Assembly: GCA_019694755.1 (NCBI GenBank)
Contig: JAIBBI010000022.1
Span: forward strand, 1-53,397
Length of the DNA: 53,397 nt
DNA from: Gemmataceae bacterium
GTDB lineage: Bacteria; Planctomycetota; Planctomycetia; Gemmatales; Gemmataceae
Direction: 5' to 3'
The translations under genes and the position numbers were made by a program. Numbering within the stretch: the first letter of the stretch is position 1; every line of letters begins with the position of its first letter. The notes under the pieces were generated by a model, which searched no databases, was not told the DNA's origin, and was given only the letters and a program-made list of their open reading frames with translations. Of the stretch, positions 26,638-35,274 are shown in pieces.

Positions 26638-27216
26638 TTAGAAGTTCTCCCGCTTCTGGTCGGCGAGGGTGCGGATGCGCTCGCCGAGCAGGGCGACGTC
26701 GAACGGCTTCTTGAAGATTTCGGTGAAGCCGTATTCGATGAGCTTGTCGGGGGCGGCTTCGTCTTCGCTCGCCAGGCCGACGATCAGCGTGGTTTCGTAG
26801 TTCGGGTTGCGGCGGAGGTTCTGGGCGATCTGGATCGATTCGCTCCGGCCGAGGGCCAGGTCGATGACGATCGTGTCGGGGTGGAAGCTCTCGGCCTGGA
26901 TGCCGGCCTCGAAGCCCGAGTTGGCGATCTCGTACTTGTAGTCGTCGTTTTCCGGCAGCAGTTCTTTGACGCGATCGATGAACAGCTTCTCGGCACCGAT
27001 CACGAGGATCTTGTGCCACTCTTCGTTTTCGAGCTCACCCAGGGGCATCCCGTGCTCTTTCAGGAACTTGATGAGCTGTTCCCGCGGGATGCGGCGGTCC
27101 TGGCTGCCGGGAATCCGGTAGCCGCGGAGGCGGCCGCTGTCGAACCACTTGGACACGGTCCGGGGCGCGACTTTACAGATTTTCGCGACCTGACCTGTCG
27201 TGAACACTTTCTTCAT
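26638..27216 (-). CDS. Helix-turn-helix/receiver response regulator (HTH at N-terminus)
   Basis: A 192-residue protein. An excisionase/MerR-like winged helix (VFTTGQVAKICKVAPRTVSK then WFDSGRLRGYRIPGSQDRRI) fills residues 1-60, and a receiver domain fills about 70-190. The receiver has the Asp in TIVIDLALGRSES and Lys in FKKPFD; the usual Thr region reads LIVGLASED. The order is the reverse of classical response regulators. No histidine kinase gene is adjacent. The start ATG 27216 has GGAG at 8 bases and overlaps the stop of a small upstream frame as ATGA. The targets are unknown; the long divergent region upstream suggests control of itself or of the gene at 27794. Confidence 0.85.
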   Translation of the reverse strand: MKKVFTTGQVAKICKVAPRTVSKWFDSGRLRGYRIPGSQDRRIPREQLIKFLKEHGMPLGELENEEWHKILVIGAEKLFIDRVKELLPENDDYKYEIANSGFEAGIQAESFHPDTIVIDLALGRSESIQIAQNLRRNPNYETTLIVGLASEDEAAPDKLIEYGFTEIFKKPFDVALLGERIRTLADQKRENF

Positions 27217-27443
27217 CGCAGGCACTCCATGTTCGGATCGCGCCGTTTTGGCGTTGCGAGGCCCTTCCGAGACCGCCGGGTTGCTCCGCCTCGTCCGGCG
27301 GTCGCAGTCGTGCGGCTGGTCCTCGCTCCGTGCCGGTTGGCGCGGGCGTGGGGGGTTTGGCGCTCCGCGGGTTCCGGGTTGTCGGCCCGGGGTTCCGGGG
27401 CGGGACGACTCATTTCGCCCTGCCCGTGGAACTTATCGGTCAT
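27213..27443 (-). CDS. Possible small arginine-rich leader protein
   Basis: A 76-residue frame starting at ATG 27443, preceded by GGGGGA at about seven bases. Its TGA overlaps the ATG of the HTH-receiver gene (ATGA). The composition is Arg, Pro, Ala and Thr rich with no recognisable domain or predicted fold. The ribosome site and stop-start overlap argue for translation, perhaps as a leader that couples the regulator. The low complexity could equally be chance in GC-rich DNA. Confidence 0.3.
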   Translation of the reverse strand: MTDKFHGQGEMSRPAPEPRADNPEPAERQTPHARANRHGARTSRTTATAGRGGATRRSRKGLATPKRRDPNMECLR

Positions 27444-27793
27444 CCGGTTCCCCCGCTTCACAAAGACCGGGAGAATTCCGCGGCTCGCGCCGTTTAGCTC
27501 TTCTTCTCAGGTCGCCCACCCCGATCCGTCGGGGTAGTCCCCGTCACGCACCGACAATGCGTTGACGCTCTCTCTTTCGACAAAACTCCGCCGACCGGCC
27601 GAACAGTTTCGCCCACCTTTCCCGTTTCCCCGGCCTTGCCGGGTCCGCAAGTAACGATTGCGTAAACCCGAGGCCCGCGCTGCGATTCTAAGTGGGTGCT
27701 TCAAGCCCCGAATCCGGATTCTTTCCCACGCCGTTGCGCTGCCCACTCCGGGAATACAACGGAAAGAACCTCAAGCCCGGGACGGTCCTCGCC
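27444..27793. other. Divergent intergenic region
   Basis: About 350 bases between the regulator side and the ceramidase-like gene. No further gene is convincing. It must contain promoters for both directions. A short palindromic stretch, CCCCGATCCGTCGGGG, lies near 27520-27535 and might be an operator. Confidence 0.35.
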
Positions 27794-29071
27794 ATGCTCC
27801 GCATTCCTGTTCACGCTCTCCGTGGACTGCTCGTCGCAATCATCGTGTTCGCCGGGCACGGCATCACCCGGGCGGGCGACTTGAAGGTCGGCGCGGCCAC
27901 CGCCGACATCACGCCACCGCCCGGCATGCCGATGTGGGGCTATGCCGCCCGGCACGATGCGCCGGCCGTCGGGGTGCGAGACCGCCTGCAGGCTCGATGC
28001 GTGGTGTTGGACGACGGGTCGACGAAATTCGCGATCGTCTCGCTCGATCTCGGCCGACCGCCTACGCGGAATTCGATGGCTCGCATTCGGGAGCGACTCG
28101 CCCCACTGTCTTTAAACCACATATGGCTCGTCGCCTCACATACCCACCACGGCCCGGTCCTCGAACTCGATGATTTGCCCGACCCGCAGAACCCCTACAA
28201 CCGGATTCTTGAGAACACACTGGTCGACCTAATCAAGAAATGCACGCAAAATCTGATGCCGGCCCGACTTGGCGTCGCGGCCCGTGAGACCGGCCTGAAC
28301 CGCAATCGTCACTCGAAGCGTCCAGATACTCCGGTCGACAAGACTCTAACGGTCGTGCGGGTTGAATCGACGACGGGCAAGCCCGTGGCCACGCTGGTCA
28401 ATTTCGCCGCCCACCCGACGATGCTGGACTCCAAGCTCCTCGAATACTCGGCCGATTGGCCCGGAGAGATGGCCCGCCGAATCGAGCAACAGACGTCCGC
28501 TCCCTGTCTGTTTCTCCAGGGCTGTTCCGGCGACCTGACGGCCAATCCGCCGCGCAAGGGCACGCCGGCCGACTTCGGCGAATCACTCGCCGATGAGACG
28601 CTCGCGCTTTGGAAGACGGTGACTTGGGAGCCATCCATCGGGCCACTGCGGGCGGCTCGGGCCGAGATGCAATTCCGCTGCGCGCTGGACATCGGAAACC
28701 CGTTGGTCCGCCTCGCGCTCGGCCGGGCGTTCTTCCCGAAACTCGTGGACCATTACGAGGCCGAGTACCGCACCGGCGTCCGCCCCGAACTCTCGGCCGG
28801 CCTTCTTTCGGATCGCATCGGGATCGTCGGGTTTTCCGGGGAGATGTTCAGCGGGCACGCTCTCAGCCTGCGACGCCGGGCCCGAATGGACCACCTCATC
28901 ATCTGCGGCTTGTGCAACGACTACCAGCAATACTTCCCGACAATCGAAGCCATGAGCGAGGGCGGCTACGGCTCGACACTGCCGGTGGCCGTCAGCGAAC
29001 CCGGGGCCGGCGAAAAGCTGACCGACCGCGCCCTGATCGAACTCTACCGCCTGCGCGGCAAACTCCCGTGA
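27794..29071 (+). CDS. Neutral/alkaline ceramidase-like secreted hydrolase
   Basis: A 425-residue protein with an N-terminal signal or anchor (IPVHALRGLLVAIIVFAGHG). It continues with VGAATADITPPPGMPMWGY, the opening of the neutral/alkaline non-lysosomal ceramidase family. The zinc-binding block is VASHTHHGP, and a nucleophile region follows with FLQGCSGDL. Planctomycetes carry many such proteins and most act on unknown substrates, so ceramide hydrolysis is only the family's named activity. It is shorter than true ceramidases (about 650 residues), lacking the C-terminal immunoglobulin-like domain. The start ATG 27794 precedes the signal; a start at 27692 would add 34 unlikely residues. Confidence 0.85.
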   Translation: MLRIPVHALRGLLVAIIVFAGHGITRAGDLKVGAATADITPPPGMPMWGYAARHDAPAVGVRDRLQARCVVLDDGSTKFAIVSLDLGRPPTRNSMARIRERLAPLSLNHIWLVASHTHHGPVLELDDLPDPQNPYNRILENTLVDLIKKCTQNLMPARLGVAARETGLNRNRHSKRPDTPVDKTLTVVRVESTTGKPVATLVNFAAHPTMLDSKLLEYSADWPGEMARRIEQQTSAPCLFLQGCSGDLTANPPRKGTPADFGESLADETLALWKTVTWEPSIGPLRAARAEMQFRCALDIGNPLVRLALGRAFFPKLVDHYEAEYRTGVRPELSAGLLSDRIGIVGFSGEMFSGHALSLRRRARMDHLIICGLCNDYQQYFPTIEAMSEGGYGSTLPVAVSEPGAGEKLTDRALIELYRLRGKLP

Positions 29072-29075
29072 CCCG

Positions 29076-29684
29076 TCAGCCGGGGCGTTTCATCGTAAAC
29101 AGGTCCGTCGCCCGGCAATACCATTCTCCGCCGAGTCGGGCCAGTGTCTGGTACTTTTTCGGGTCCACCCGGCCCCGCTCATCGAGAACTTCGTCGCTGA
29201 CGTGGATCGTCAGAATGTCGCCGAGCACGAGATTCGCGCCGCTCGGCCCGTCGTCGAGGCGGATGATCTGCCGAACCCGGCACTCAAGGTGCGCCGGGCT
29301 TGCGGCCACTCGCGGCGGTTGGACTCGCAACGACGGGATCAACTCCAAGCCCAGATGTTCTGCCTCGCTTTGGCCGCGCGGGAGGTCGATCGACGATTGA
29401 TTGACCGCCTCAGCCAGTTCGGCGGTGGCCGAATTCACGACGAATTCGGCCACCTCGGCGAGGTTCGCCAGCGTGTCCTTTTCGCCTCCGTCGGGCTTGC
29501 GGGCCGGGCAGAACATCACCGTCGGCGGCTTGGACCCCACTGCGTTGAAAAAACTGAACGGCGCGAGATTGATCCGCCCTGCTCCGTCGACGGTCGTCAC
29601 CCAGGCGATCGGCCGGGGAGTCACCACACCGACGAGGGCCGTGTAAATGTCGATCAGTGTGGCCGACGATGTGTCGATGATCAT
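29076..29684 (-). CDS. Flavin reductase family protein (flavoredoxin-like)
   Basis: A 202-residue FMN-binding split-barrel protein. Recognisable parts are VTPRPIAWVTTVDGAGRINL followed by APFSFFNAV, then PPTVMFCPARK, KDTLANL and EFVVNSATAELAEAVN. Members bind FMN and reduce it or transfer electrons. The gene starts 14 bases after the protease stop on the same strand, so the two are probably one transcript. It ends 4 bases from the convergent ceramidase-like gene. The partner oxygenase, if any, is not in the window. Confidence 0.88.
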   Translation of the reverse strand: MIIDTSSATLIDIYTALVGVVTPRPIAWVTTVDGAGRINLAPFSFFNAVGSKPPTVMFCPARKPDGGEKDTLANLAEVAEFVVNSATAELAEAVNQSSIDLPRGQSEAEHLGLELIPSLRVQPPRVAASPAHLECRVRQIIRLDDGPSGANLVLGDILTIHVSDEVLDERGRVDPKKYQTLARLGGEWYCRATDLFTMKRPG

Positions 29685-29698
29685 GCGAGATGGACCGC

Positions 29699-30892
29699 CT
29701 ATTTCGCGAGGAGTTCGGCACACTGCTCGGCGAACGCCTTGAGCCCGTCGTCGAACTTCTTTTCCTTGAATTTGCCGATGACCGCTTCGGTGATCTTGCG
29801 GGCGTCGTCGCCCCGGCCCTTCACCCGCGGGTGGTCGGCGAATTCCACGTGCAGGTAGGTCGGCTCGCGGGTGACGATGAGAAGCGCGCCCGCGATGTTC
29901 TCCGTGCGGATGCGGGCCCGGGCCCATTCTTTGAAGAAGCGAGCCTTCTCGTCGGCGGGCATGGCCTTGACGCGATCCGTCTTCCCGTCCGGGATGTTGG
30001 CGTACGTCTCGACCACAATGTCGAGGTTGTGCTCTTTGTGAAGTTTTCGGGCTGTGTCCTGGAATGCCTTCCAGGCCGACTCGGAGAAGAACCGGCCCCC
30101 GTCGCGACTCGCGACGATGGCGTCTTTGTCCGGCGAAGTCCCGTCCCAACCGGTGGCCCGTCGCGTTTCCGGATTGTTCAGAAACTTCTTCACTTCCGAG
30201 ATGTCGATGAAGGTGCTCAGCAGATTCGCCTTGAGCGCTCCGCCCTGCGTGACGGCCACAAGCCTGCCGGAATCGTCGACAAGCGGCCCACCCGAGTCGC
30301 CGGGGTTGGTAGCCGAATCAGTCTCCACGACCTCCGAAGCAAACTCGGCGACCCGCCCGTCGAGGTCGGCCCGCCAGCGTTTCATGTACACCTGTCGGAC
30401 CTTGCCCGGGGTGTAGACCCACAGTGCGCCGGACCCGCCGGGGTTGCCCAGCGAATGGACCGTTTGACCGGGGCTGACGCTGCGAGGCGCGAGCGGTAGC
30501 GCGGGTACGCCGTCGGGAATGCGGTCGAGTTGGATGACGGCGAGGTCGCGCGTGCGGTCGCGGGCCAGCACCTTTCCGGCGATGCCCAATTCACGCCGTT
30601 TCTGCATGTAGAAGTCGCGCTCGGCGATCGGTTTGCCGTCGCGATAGGCCGGGAAAAGACACGTGACCCGATTCTCGTCGCCCACAACGTGGTAATTGGT
30701 CAGCACCAGCCGATGAGTCGCGTCGATCAGCGATCCGGTGCCGGTCGCCAGGCTCGAACCGCGCTGCGACTGGATCCACACCGTGGAACGGACGACTTTG
30801 GAATACACTGCAGTGCCGGCGTCCGGAGCCGGCTGAGCAAGCATCAGCGGGGCGGACAGCAGGACGAAGACGAGGCCGGCGGCGCGTAACAT
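29699..30892 (-). CDS. Secreted trypsin-like serine protease with TPM-like C-terminal domain
   Basis: A 397-residue protein with a signal peptide (LRAAGLVFVLLSAPLMLAQ). The chymotrypsin-fold protease has His in LTNYHVVGD, Asp in RTRDLAVIQLD and Ser in TNPGDSGGPLVDD, all intact. No PDZ domain follows. Instead residues about 270-397 (LHKEHNLDIVVETY, KEWARARIRTENIAGALLIV and KITEAVIGKFKEKKFDDGL) resemble the TPM/Psb32 fold. It is a probable envelope quality-control protease or a regulated processing enzyme. It lies divergent to the CoA-transferase genes, with 112 bases between. Confidence 0.85.
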   Translation of the reverse strand: MLRAAGLVFVLLSAPLMLAQPAPDAGTAVYSKVVRSTVWIQSQRGSSLATGTGSLIDATHRLVLTNYHVVGDENRVTCLFPAYRDGKPIAERDFYMQKRRELGIAGKVLARDRTRDLAVIQLDRIPDGVPALPLAPRSVSPGQTVHSLGNPGGSGALWVYTPGKVRQVYMKRWRADLDGRVAEFASEVVETDSATNPGDSGGPLVDDSGRLVAVTQGGALKANLLSTFIDISEVKKFLNNPETRRATGWDGTSPDKDAIVASRDGGRFFSESAWKAFQDTARKLHKEHNLDIVVETYANIPDGKTDRVKAMPADEKARFFKEWARARIRTENIAGALLIVTREPTYLHVEFADHPRVKGRGDDARKITEAVIGKFKEKKFDDGLKAFAEQCAELLAK

Positions 30893-31004
30893 GAATTACT
30901 CCCGGAACTCTTCCATGATAGCGATGCAAGGGGCGGCCGCGTGCCCGGCGGACGGCCCCGCGGCTTCTGACTAAGTTATTCGCAGACCGCCTGCGAGAAT
31001 TCCG

Positions 31005-32000
31005 ATGGCGACACTCCCGCGCGGCCACGGGCCGCTCCTCTCCGATCCTTCTGCGAACGCCCTGCGCGCCGCCCTTCGCGAAAAATCGCGGGCCCTCGTG
31101 GACAAGCAGATGTCCGTGGCGGAGGCCGTCCGCCGGTTCATTCATGACGGCGACTACTTCGCCTCCGGCGGGTTCGGCACGAACCGGATCCCGACGGCCG
31201 TGTGCCATGAGGTGCTTCGGCAAGGTCGGCGCGGGCTCCGCTTCGCGGGGCACACTGCGACGCACGACTTTCAGTTGATGTGCGCGGGCAACCTGCCGGG
31301 CCGGGAGCCATTGCTTGCGGCCGTGGACGCGGCGTACATCGTGGGCCTCGAGGCCCGCGGGCTCTCACCCAACGCCCGCCGGGTGATGGAATCCGGAACG
31401 GTTCAATCGTGCGAATGGTCGAATTACGCGCTGGCGGTCCGGTTGCAAGCCGCGGCGATGGGAGTACCGTTCCTACCGATGCGATCGATGCTGGGAACTG
31501 ACACGTTTCAATACAGCGCGGCCGCGACGGCTCAATGCCCGTTCACGAAAGAGATCGTGGCACTCGTTCCGGCTCTGTCGCCGGATGTGGCGGCGATTCA
31601 CGTCCATGAGGCCGACCGGTTCGGCAACTGCAGGCTCCGCGGCACCACGGTCGCCGACCTGGACCTCGCCCGGGCCTCGAAGCGTGTGATCATCACCTGC
31701 GAGCGGATCATCGATACCGAAGAGATCCGCTCGGCCCCGCACCTGACGGCCATTCCGTACTTGTGCGTCGACGCTGTCTGCCATGTCCCGTACGGCAGCT
31801 ACCCCGCCAACATGCCCGGGGACTATTTCACGGACGAGGCCCACCTTAAGGAATGGATGTCCGCGGAGAAGGATGTGGACACGTTCCGCCTATTCCTCGA
31901 CCGGCTGATCTTCGGCGTGCCCGACTTCGCCGGCTACCTTGAAGCGTCGGGCGGCCTGGCCCGGATGCCCGAACTCCGTCGGCAGGAGCTTCTCTCGTGA
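31005..32000 (+). CDS. CoA-transferase alpha subunit (glutaconate/3-oxoacid type)
   Basis: A 331-residue protein of the family I CoA-transferase alpha class. Features are the DGDYFASGGFGTNRIPTAVC block, GHTATHDFQLMCAG, and ESGTVQSCEWSNYALAVRLQ followed by GVPFLPMRSMLGTDTF, as in glutaconate CoA-transferase GctA. It forms a heteromer with the next gene product and moves CoA between acyl groups; the substrate is uncertain. The stop overlaps the beta-subunit GTG start by four bases. Confidence 0.88.
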   Translation: MATLPRGHGPLLSDPSANALRAALREKSRALVDKQMSVAEAVRRFIHDGDYFASGGFGTNRIPTAVCHEVLRQGRRGLRFAGHTATHDFQLMCAGNLPGREPLLAAVDAAYIVGLEARGLSPNARRVMESGTVQSCEWSNYALAVRLQAAAMGVPFLPMRSMLGTDTFQYSAAATAQCPFTKEIVALVPALSPDVAAIHVHEADRFGNCRLRGTTVADLDLARASKRVIITCERIIDTEEIRSAPHLTAIPYLCVDAVCHVPYGSYPANMPGDYFTDEAHLKEWMSAEKDVDTFRLFLDRLIFGVPDFAGYLEASGGLARMPELRRQELLS

Positions 32001-32764
32001 CATACTCTCCGATTGAACTCATGGTGGTCTGCGCTGCCCGCGCGCTCGAAGACAACCGCTCCGTGGCTGTCGGCACCGGTATCCCGTGTGCGGCCGCCAT
32101 GCTGGCGCAGAAGACCCACGCCCCGGGCCTGACGATCGTGTTCGAGGCCGGCGGCATGGCGCCGATTCTGCCGACCATGCCCGTCAGCGTTGGCGACTCG
32201 CGGACCTACCATCGCGGGCTCATGGCATCGAGCATGGCCGAGATCATGCAGATGGCCCAGCGCGGGCTCATCGACTACACGTTTCTCGGCGGCGCGCAGA
32301 TCGACCCCTACGGCAATCTGAACAGCACGGTCGCAGGGAGCCACGACAAGCCGCAGGTCCGCTTCCCCGGTTCGGGCGGCGCGAATGACCTGGCCTCGTT
32401 TTGCTGGCGGACGCTGGTCGTCACCCAGCAGAACGCCCGGCGATTTGTCGAGAAACTCGACTTCCGCACGACTCCGGGTTTTCTCGACGGGCCCGGGACC
32501 CGGGAGGCGGCCGGGCTCGCCCCCGGCGCGGGGCCGCATCGTGTGATTACCGACCTCGCGGTGTTCGACTACGATCCGGATACCTGTCGGATGAGGGTGA
32601 AAAGCCTGCACCCGAATGTGACCTTGGAACAGGTGCTGGCGGCCACGGGATTCCGGCCCGGAGTCTGCGAACCGCTCGAATCGACCTCGCCACCGACGGC
32701 CGAGGAACTCCGCATCCTCCGTGATGAAGTCGATCCCGGGCGATACATCCTCGGCCGGGCGTGA
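31997..32764 (+). CDS. CoA-transferase beta subunit
   Basis: A 255-residue protein starting at GTG 31997, with a four-base overlap with the alpha gene. The catalytic Glu sits in IVFEAGG, preceded by [16 protein letters not shown]. The later parts [19 protein letters not shown] and [13 protein letters not shown] match the GctB/3-oxoacid beta-subunit pattern. Together the two subunits form the active enzyme of short-chain or dicarboxylic acyl metabolism. A related role in aromatic (IpdAB-like) or steroid ring degradation in other bacteria is possible but not supported by neighbours. Confidence 0.88.
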   Translation: MTYSPIELMVVCAARALEDNRSVAVGTGIPCAAAMLAQKTHAPGLTIVFEAGGMAPILPTMPVSVGDSRTYHRGLMASSMAEIMQMAQRGLIDYTFLGGAQIDPYGNLNSTVAGSHDKPQVRFPGSGGANDLASFCWRTLVVTQQNARRFVEKLDFRTTPGFLDGPGTREAAGLAPGAGPHRVITDLAVFDYDPDTCRMRVKSLHPNVTLEQVLAATGFRPGVCEPLESTSPPTAEELRILRDEVDPGRYILGRA

Positions 32765-32786
32765 CTCGCCGAATTGCAAATCGCTC

Positions 32787-32792
32787 TATAAT
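32787..32792 (+). promoter_or_regulatory. Candidate -10 element upstream of metK
   Basis: A perfect TATAAT lies 40 bases before the metK GTG. No good -35 hexamer is seen 16-18 bases upstream, so it is a partial promoter call. The 67-base gap is too short for a SAM riboswitch. Confidence 0.35.
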
Positions 32793-32831
32793 ACCCGTTG
32801 CAAACACGACTCCCACCCGAGGACTGCACCC

Positions 32832-34025
32832 GTGAGTTCGTCGCGTTACCTGTTTACCAGCGAATCCGTCAGCATGGGCCATCCCGACAAGGTGGCCGAC
32901 CAGATCAGCGATGCCGTCCTCGATTTCTGCCTCCAGCACGACCCGACAAGTCGGGTCGCCTGCGAAACGCTGGTGACGACCGACCACTGCACCGTGGCCG
33001 GCGAAATCACGACAAAAGCGCCGCTGAGCGACGAAGCGGTCAAACGGCTTGCCAAAGACGCCATCCGTGAGATCGGCTACACCGACCCGAAGATTGGCTT
33101 CGCGGCCGACACCTGCGTCGTGCAAAACCTGCTCCACTCGCAGTCGCCCGACATCTCCGTCGGCGTCGACACGGGTGGGGCTGGCGACCAGGGAATGATG
33201 TTCGGCTTCGCCTGCGACGAGACGCGGACACTGATGCCGCTACCGATCTACCTATCGCACCGACTCGTCGAGCGCCACGCTCAGCTTCGACGGGACGGCA
33301 CGATCAAATTCCTTCGGCCGGATGCCAAGAGCCAGGTCACCGTCGAATACAACGGCGACGGCACGCCGGGCCGCATCCACACGGTCGTCTTCAGCACGCA
33401 GCACGACGAGACGGCGATGGACGGCAATCGGAAATTCAAAGCGGACGCCCGACAGCAATTAATCGATGACCTGATCCTTCCCACGCTCAAGGCCGAGCGA
33501 CCGGACCTGATCAAGGGCGAGATCATCTACCATATCAATCCGACCGGCTGCTTCCTCGAGGGCGGCCCGCACGGCGACTGCGGCCTGACCGGCCGAAAGA
33601 TCATCGTCGACACCTATGGCGGCCGGGGCCGGCACGGCGGCGGGGCGTTCAGCGGTAAGGACCCGACCAAGGTCGACCGGTCAGCCGCTTACATGGCGCG
33701 GTACATCGCCAAGAACATCGTAGCGGCCCGTCTCGCCCGCCAGTGTGAAGTCCAGCTCAGCTACGCCATCGGCTATCCCGATCCGCTCTCGGTCTGGGTC
33801 AGCACCAACGGCACCGTCGCGCCGGGCGTGACCGAAGACCAGCTCGTCGATCTGATCCGCAAACACTTCCAGCTCACGCCCAAAGGCATCATCGAGACGC
33901 TCGACCTACGCCGCCCGATCTATCGGGAAACCGCCCGGCACGGCCACTTCGGCCGCGAACTGCCGGCGTTTACCTGGGAGAAGACGGACAAGGCAGAATC
34001 GCTTCGCGCGGCAGCCGGCGTTTGA
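32832..34025 (+). CDS. metK: S-adenosylmethionine synthetase
   Basis: A 397-residue enzyme of normal length. The motifs are [20 protein letters not shown] (substrate/ATP), [16 protein letters not shown] and the P-loop-like [20 protein letters not shown]. It makes SAM from methionine and ATP, the methyl donor for, among others, the methyltransferase at 4563. The start is GTG 32832, with GAGGA about eight bases before it. A strong terminator hairpin follows the stop codon. Confidence 0.97.
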   Translation: MSSSRYLFTSESVSMGHPDKVADQISDAVLDFCLQHDPTSRVACETLVTTDHCTVAGEITTKAPLSDEAVKRLAKDAIREIGYTDPKIGFAADTCVVQNLLHSQSPDISVGVDTGGAGDQGMMFGFACDETRTLMPLPIYLSHRLVERHAQLRRDGTIKFLRPDAKSQVTVEYNGDGTPGRIHTVVFSTQHDETAMDGNRKFKADARQQLIDDLILPTLKAERPDLIKGEIIYHINPTGCFLEGGPHGDCGLTGRKIIVDTYGGRGRHGGGAFSGKDPTKVDRSAAYMARYIAKNIVAARLARQCEVQLSYAIGYPDPLSVWVSTNGTVAPGVTEDQLVDLIRKHFQLTPKGIIETLDLRRPIYRETARHGHFGRELPAFTWEKTDKAESLRAAAGV

Positions 34026-34058
34026 CGGAAGAACTGTAGATTGCAAAAGTAAGGCAAG

Positions 34059-34099
34059 AAAGAGACGGGTCGGGCGAGTATCGCCCGACCCGTCTCTTT
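34059..34099. terminator. Bidirectional terminator between metK and the DUF3626-like gene
   Basis: A perfect 19-base stem, AAAGAGACGGGTCGGGCGA (34059-34077) against its complement at 34081-34099, has a three-base loop. It is followed by TCTTCTT on the plus strand and by CTTGCCTTACTTTT on the minus strand. It serves both convergent genes. Confidence 0.85.
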
Positions 34100-34158
34100 T
34101 CTTCTTCGTATCTTCCTTCGTGTCTTTGGGCCTTCGTGGTTGGTTATCTGCGCCAGTG

Positions 34159-35190
34159 TCAGAAGTACTCGATGGCGGTGCCCAGATTGTGCTGCTTGGC
34201 GAAGGCCTTGATGTTCTTTTCCATCGTCTTCTTGGTCACAGTAAATCGCTTGAGCGTAACCGGGTCGGCCGTGCTCTTGTCGGCAATCTCCTGCCGGGCG
34301 ATGCGGATCTTCTCCACGTCGCGGCTGAAGACGATATCGCAGTGCAGCAGCGCTTCGATGTACTCACTGCCCTTGGCGTTATCGCCGCCTTTGTTGATTT
34401 CGTGGTAGAAGATCGGGGCGTTCGGCGGATCCGGCGGCCCACCGGGCGGGACGCGCGTGCGAGCCGTATCGAGAATCTGCTTGAGTACGTACTCGGCGCA
34501 GTGGACGAGGATCGGGGCGAGATTGAAATAGGTGCCACATTGAAGCTGGGACTCGACGCCAAAGCTGTCGCGCGGGGCGTACGTGGCGTTGAACCGCAGG
34601 TAGTTCTTGAAAACGAAGTGGGACATTCCGTACGTGCAGGCGGCTCCGAACTTCGCCCAGGTGAAGTTGACGGCTGCATACTTGGGCCGCATGTCCGCGA
34701 CGAAGGTATTGGACCGCGGCTGCCCGTTGGGCCCCAACCCGGCCGTCGAACCGTACTTCCGGATGTCGCCACCGACGTCGACGCCGTTGACAGACATGTC
34801 GCCGGTGTCGTAGTCGAACATGATCTTCTCGGCATTCTCGCGGAAGTCGCCGTAGCCGGGCCCCTTCGACCGCAGCCGATGCCAGATCGACTGGATCTTT
34901 GTCCCCGCGACCGGAGCGCCGAAAAACTTATAGGGCTCGATGTTCAAGGTCAGCGGGGCGTCCTGGAGCAGCTTGATGCACTTGTCGAGCATCATCTCAG
35001 GGACGCTGATGCCCTTCTTCACACCGCCCCAGTCCTGCCACTCCTTGATGTCCCGGCCGTTGACGAACTTTCCGATCCGCAGGGCGGCCGCCTTCGAGTC
35101 TTTGTCCTTGTGCTGGGAGGATTTATTGTCCATGACGCCGACCAGATTGCTGGCGGCCAATCTGACTCGCGCATCTTCATTGCCCGGCAT
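34159..35190 (-). CDS. DUF3626-like protein, possible ADP-ribosyltransferase fold
   Basis: A 343-residue cytoplasmic-looking protein with no signal peptide. Recognisable parts, in order, are APLTLNIEPYKFFG, MRPKYAAVNFTWAKFG, TYGMSHFVFKNYLRFNATYA ending in PRDSFG, and SEYIEALLHCDIVFSRDVEK. From memory this order (LTxN.., RPKYGALN, YG..xFVLK..ATFT..DS, YIEAQxHG) is that of DUF3626 proteins and related toxin domains of ADP-ribosyltransferase type, where the last Glu block would be catalytic. The match is by eye only. The start ATG 35190 has GAGGA at good spacing. It lies downstream of a sulfatase on the same strand (84-base gap), and no immunity-like gene is adjacent. Function is otherwise unknown. 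Confidence 0.55.
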   Translation of the reverse strand: MPGNEDARVRLAASNLVGVMDNKSSQHKDKDSKAAALRIGKFVNGRDIKEWQDWGGVKKGISVPEMMLDKCIKLLQDAPLTLNIEPYKFFGAPVAGTKIQSIWHRLRSKGPGYGDFRENAEKIMFDYDTGDMSVNGVDVGGDIRKYGSTAGLGPNGQPRSNTFVADMRPKYAAVNFTWAKFGAACTYGMSHFVFKNYLRFNATYAPRDSFGVESQLQCGTYFNLAPILVHCAEYVLKQILDTARTRVPPGGPPDPPNAPIFYHEINKGGDNAKGSEYIEALLHCDIVFSRDVEKIRIARQEIADKSTADPVTLKRFTVTKKTMEKNIKAFAKQHNLGTAIEYF

Positions 35191-35274
35191 ACATGGTCCT
35201 CGAATGGAATCGTGCGGAAGATGTTGAAGTGAGTACGGGCCGGGCCGGCATGTGGATTCATCAAGCCTGTCGAG

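Noticed and set aside
26404-26640. CRISPR array candidate because of repeated CTGACCT units
   Set aside because: The units are short, degenerate and without spacers; they are part of an inverted-repeat element. No cas gene is present.
32765-32831. SAM riboswitch upstream of metK
   Set aside because: Only 67 bases separate metK from the previous gene, and no SAM-I, II or III core or terminator helix is seen.
34120-35232. Plus-strand frame opposite the DUF3626-like gene
   Set aside because: No recognisable motif; the minus-strand protein has conserved blocks and a good ribosome site.
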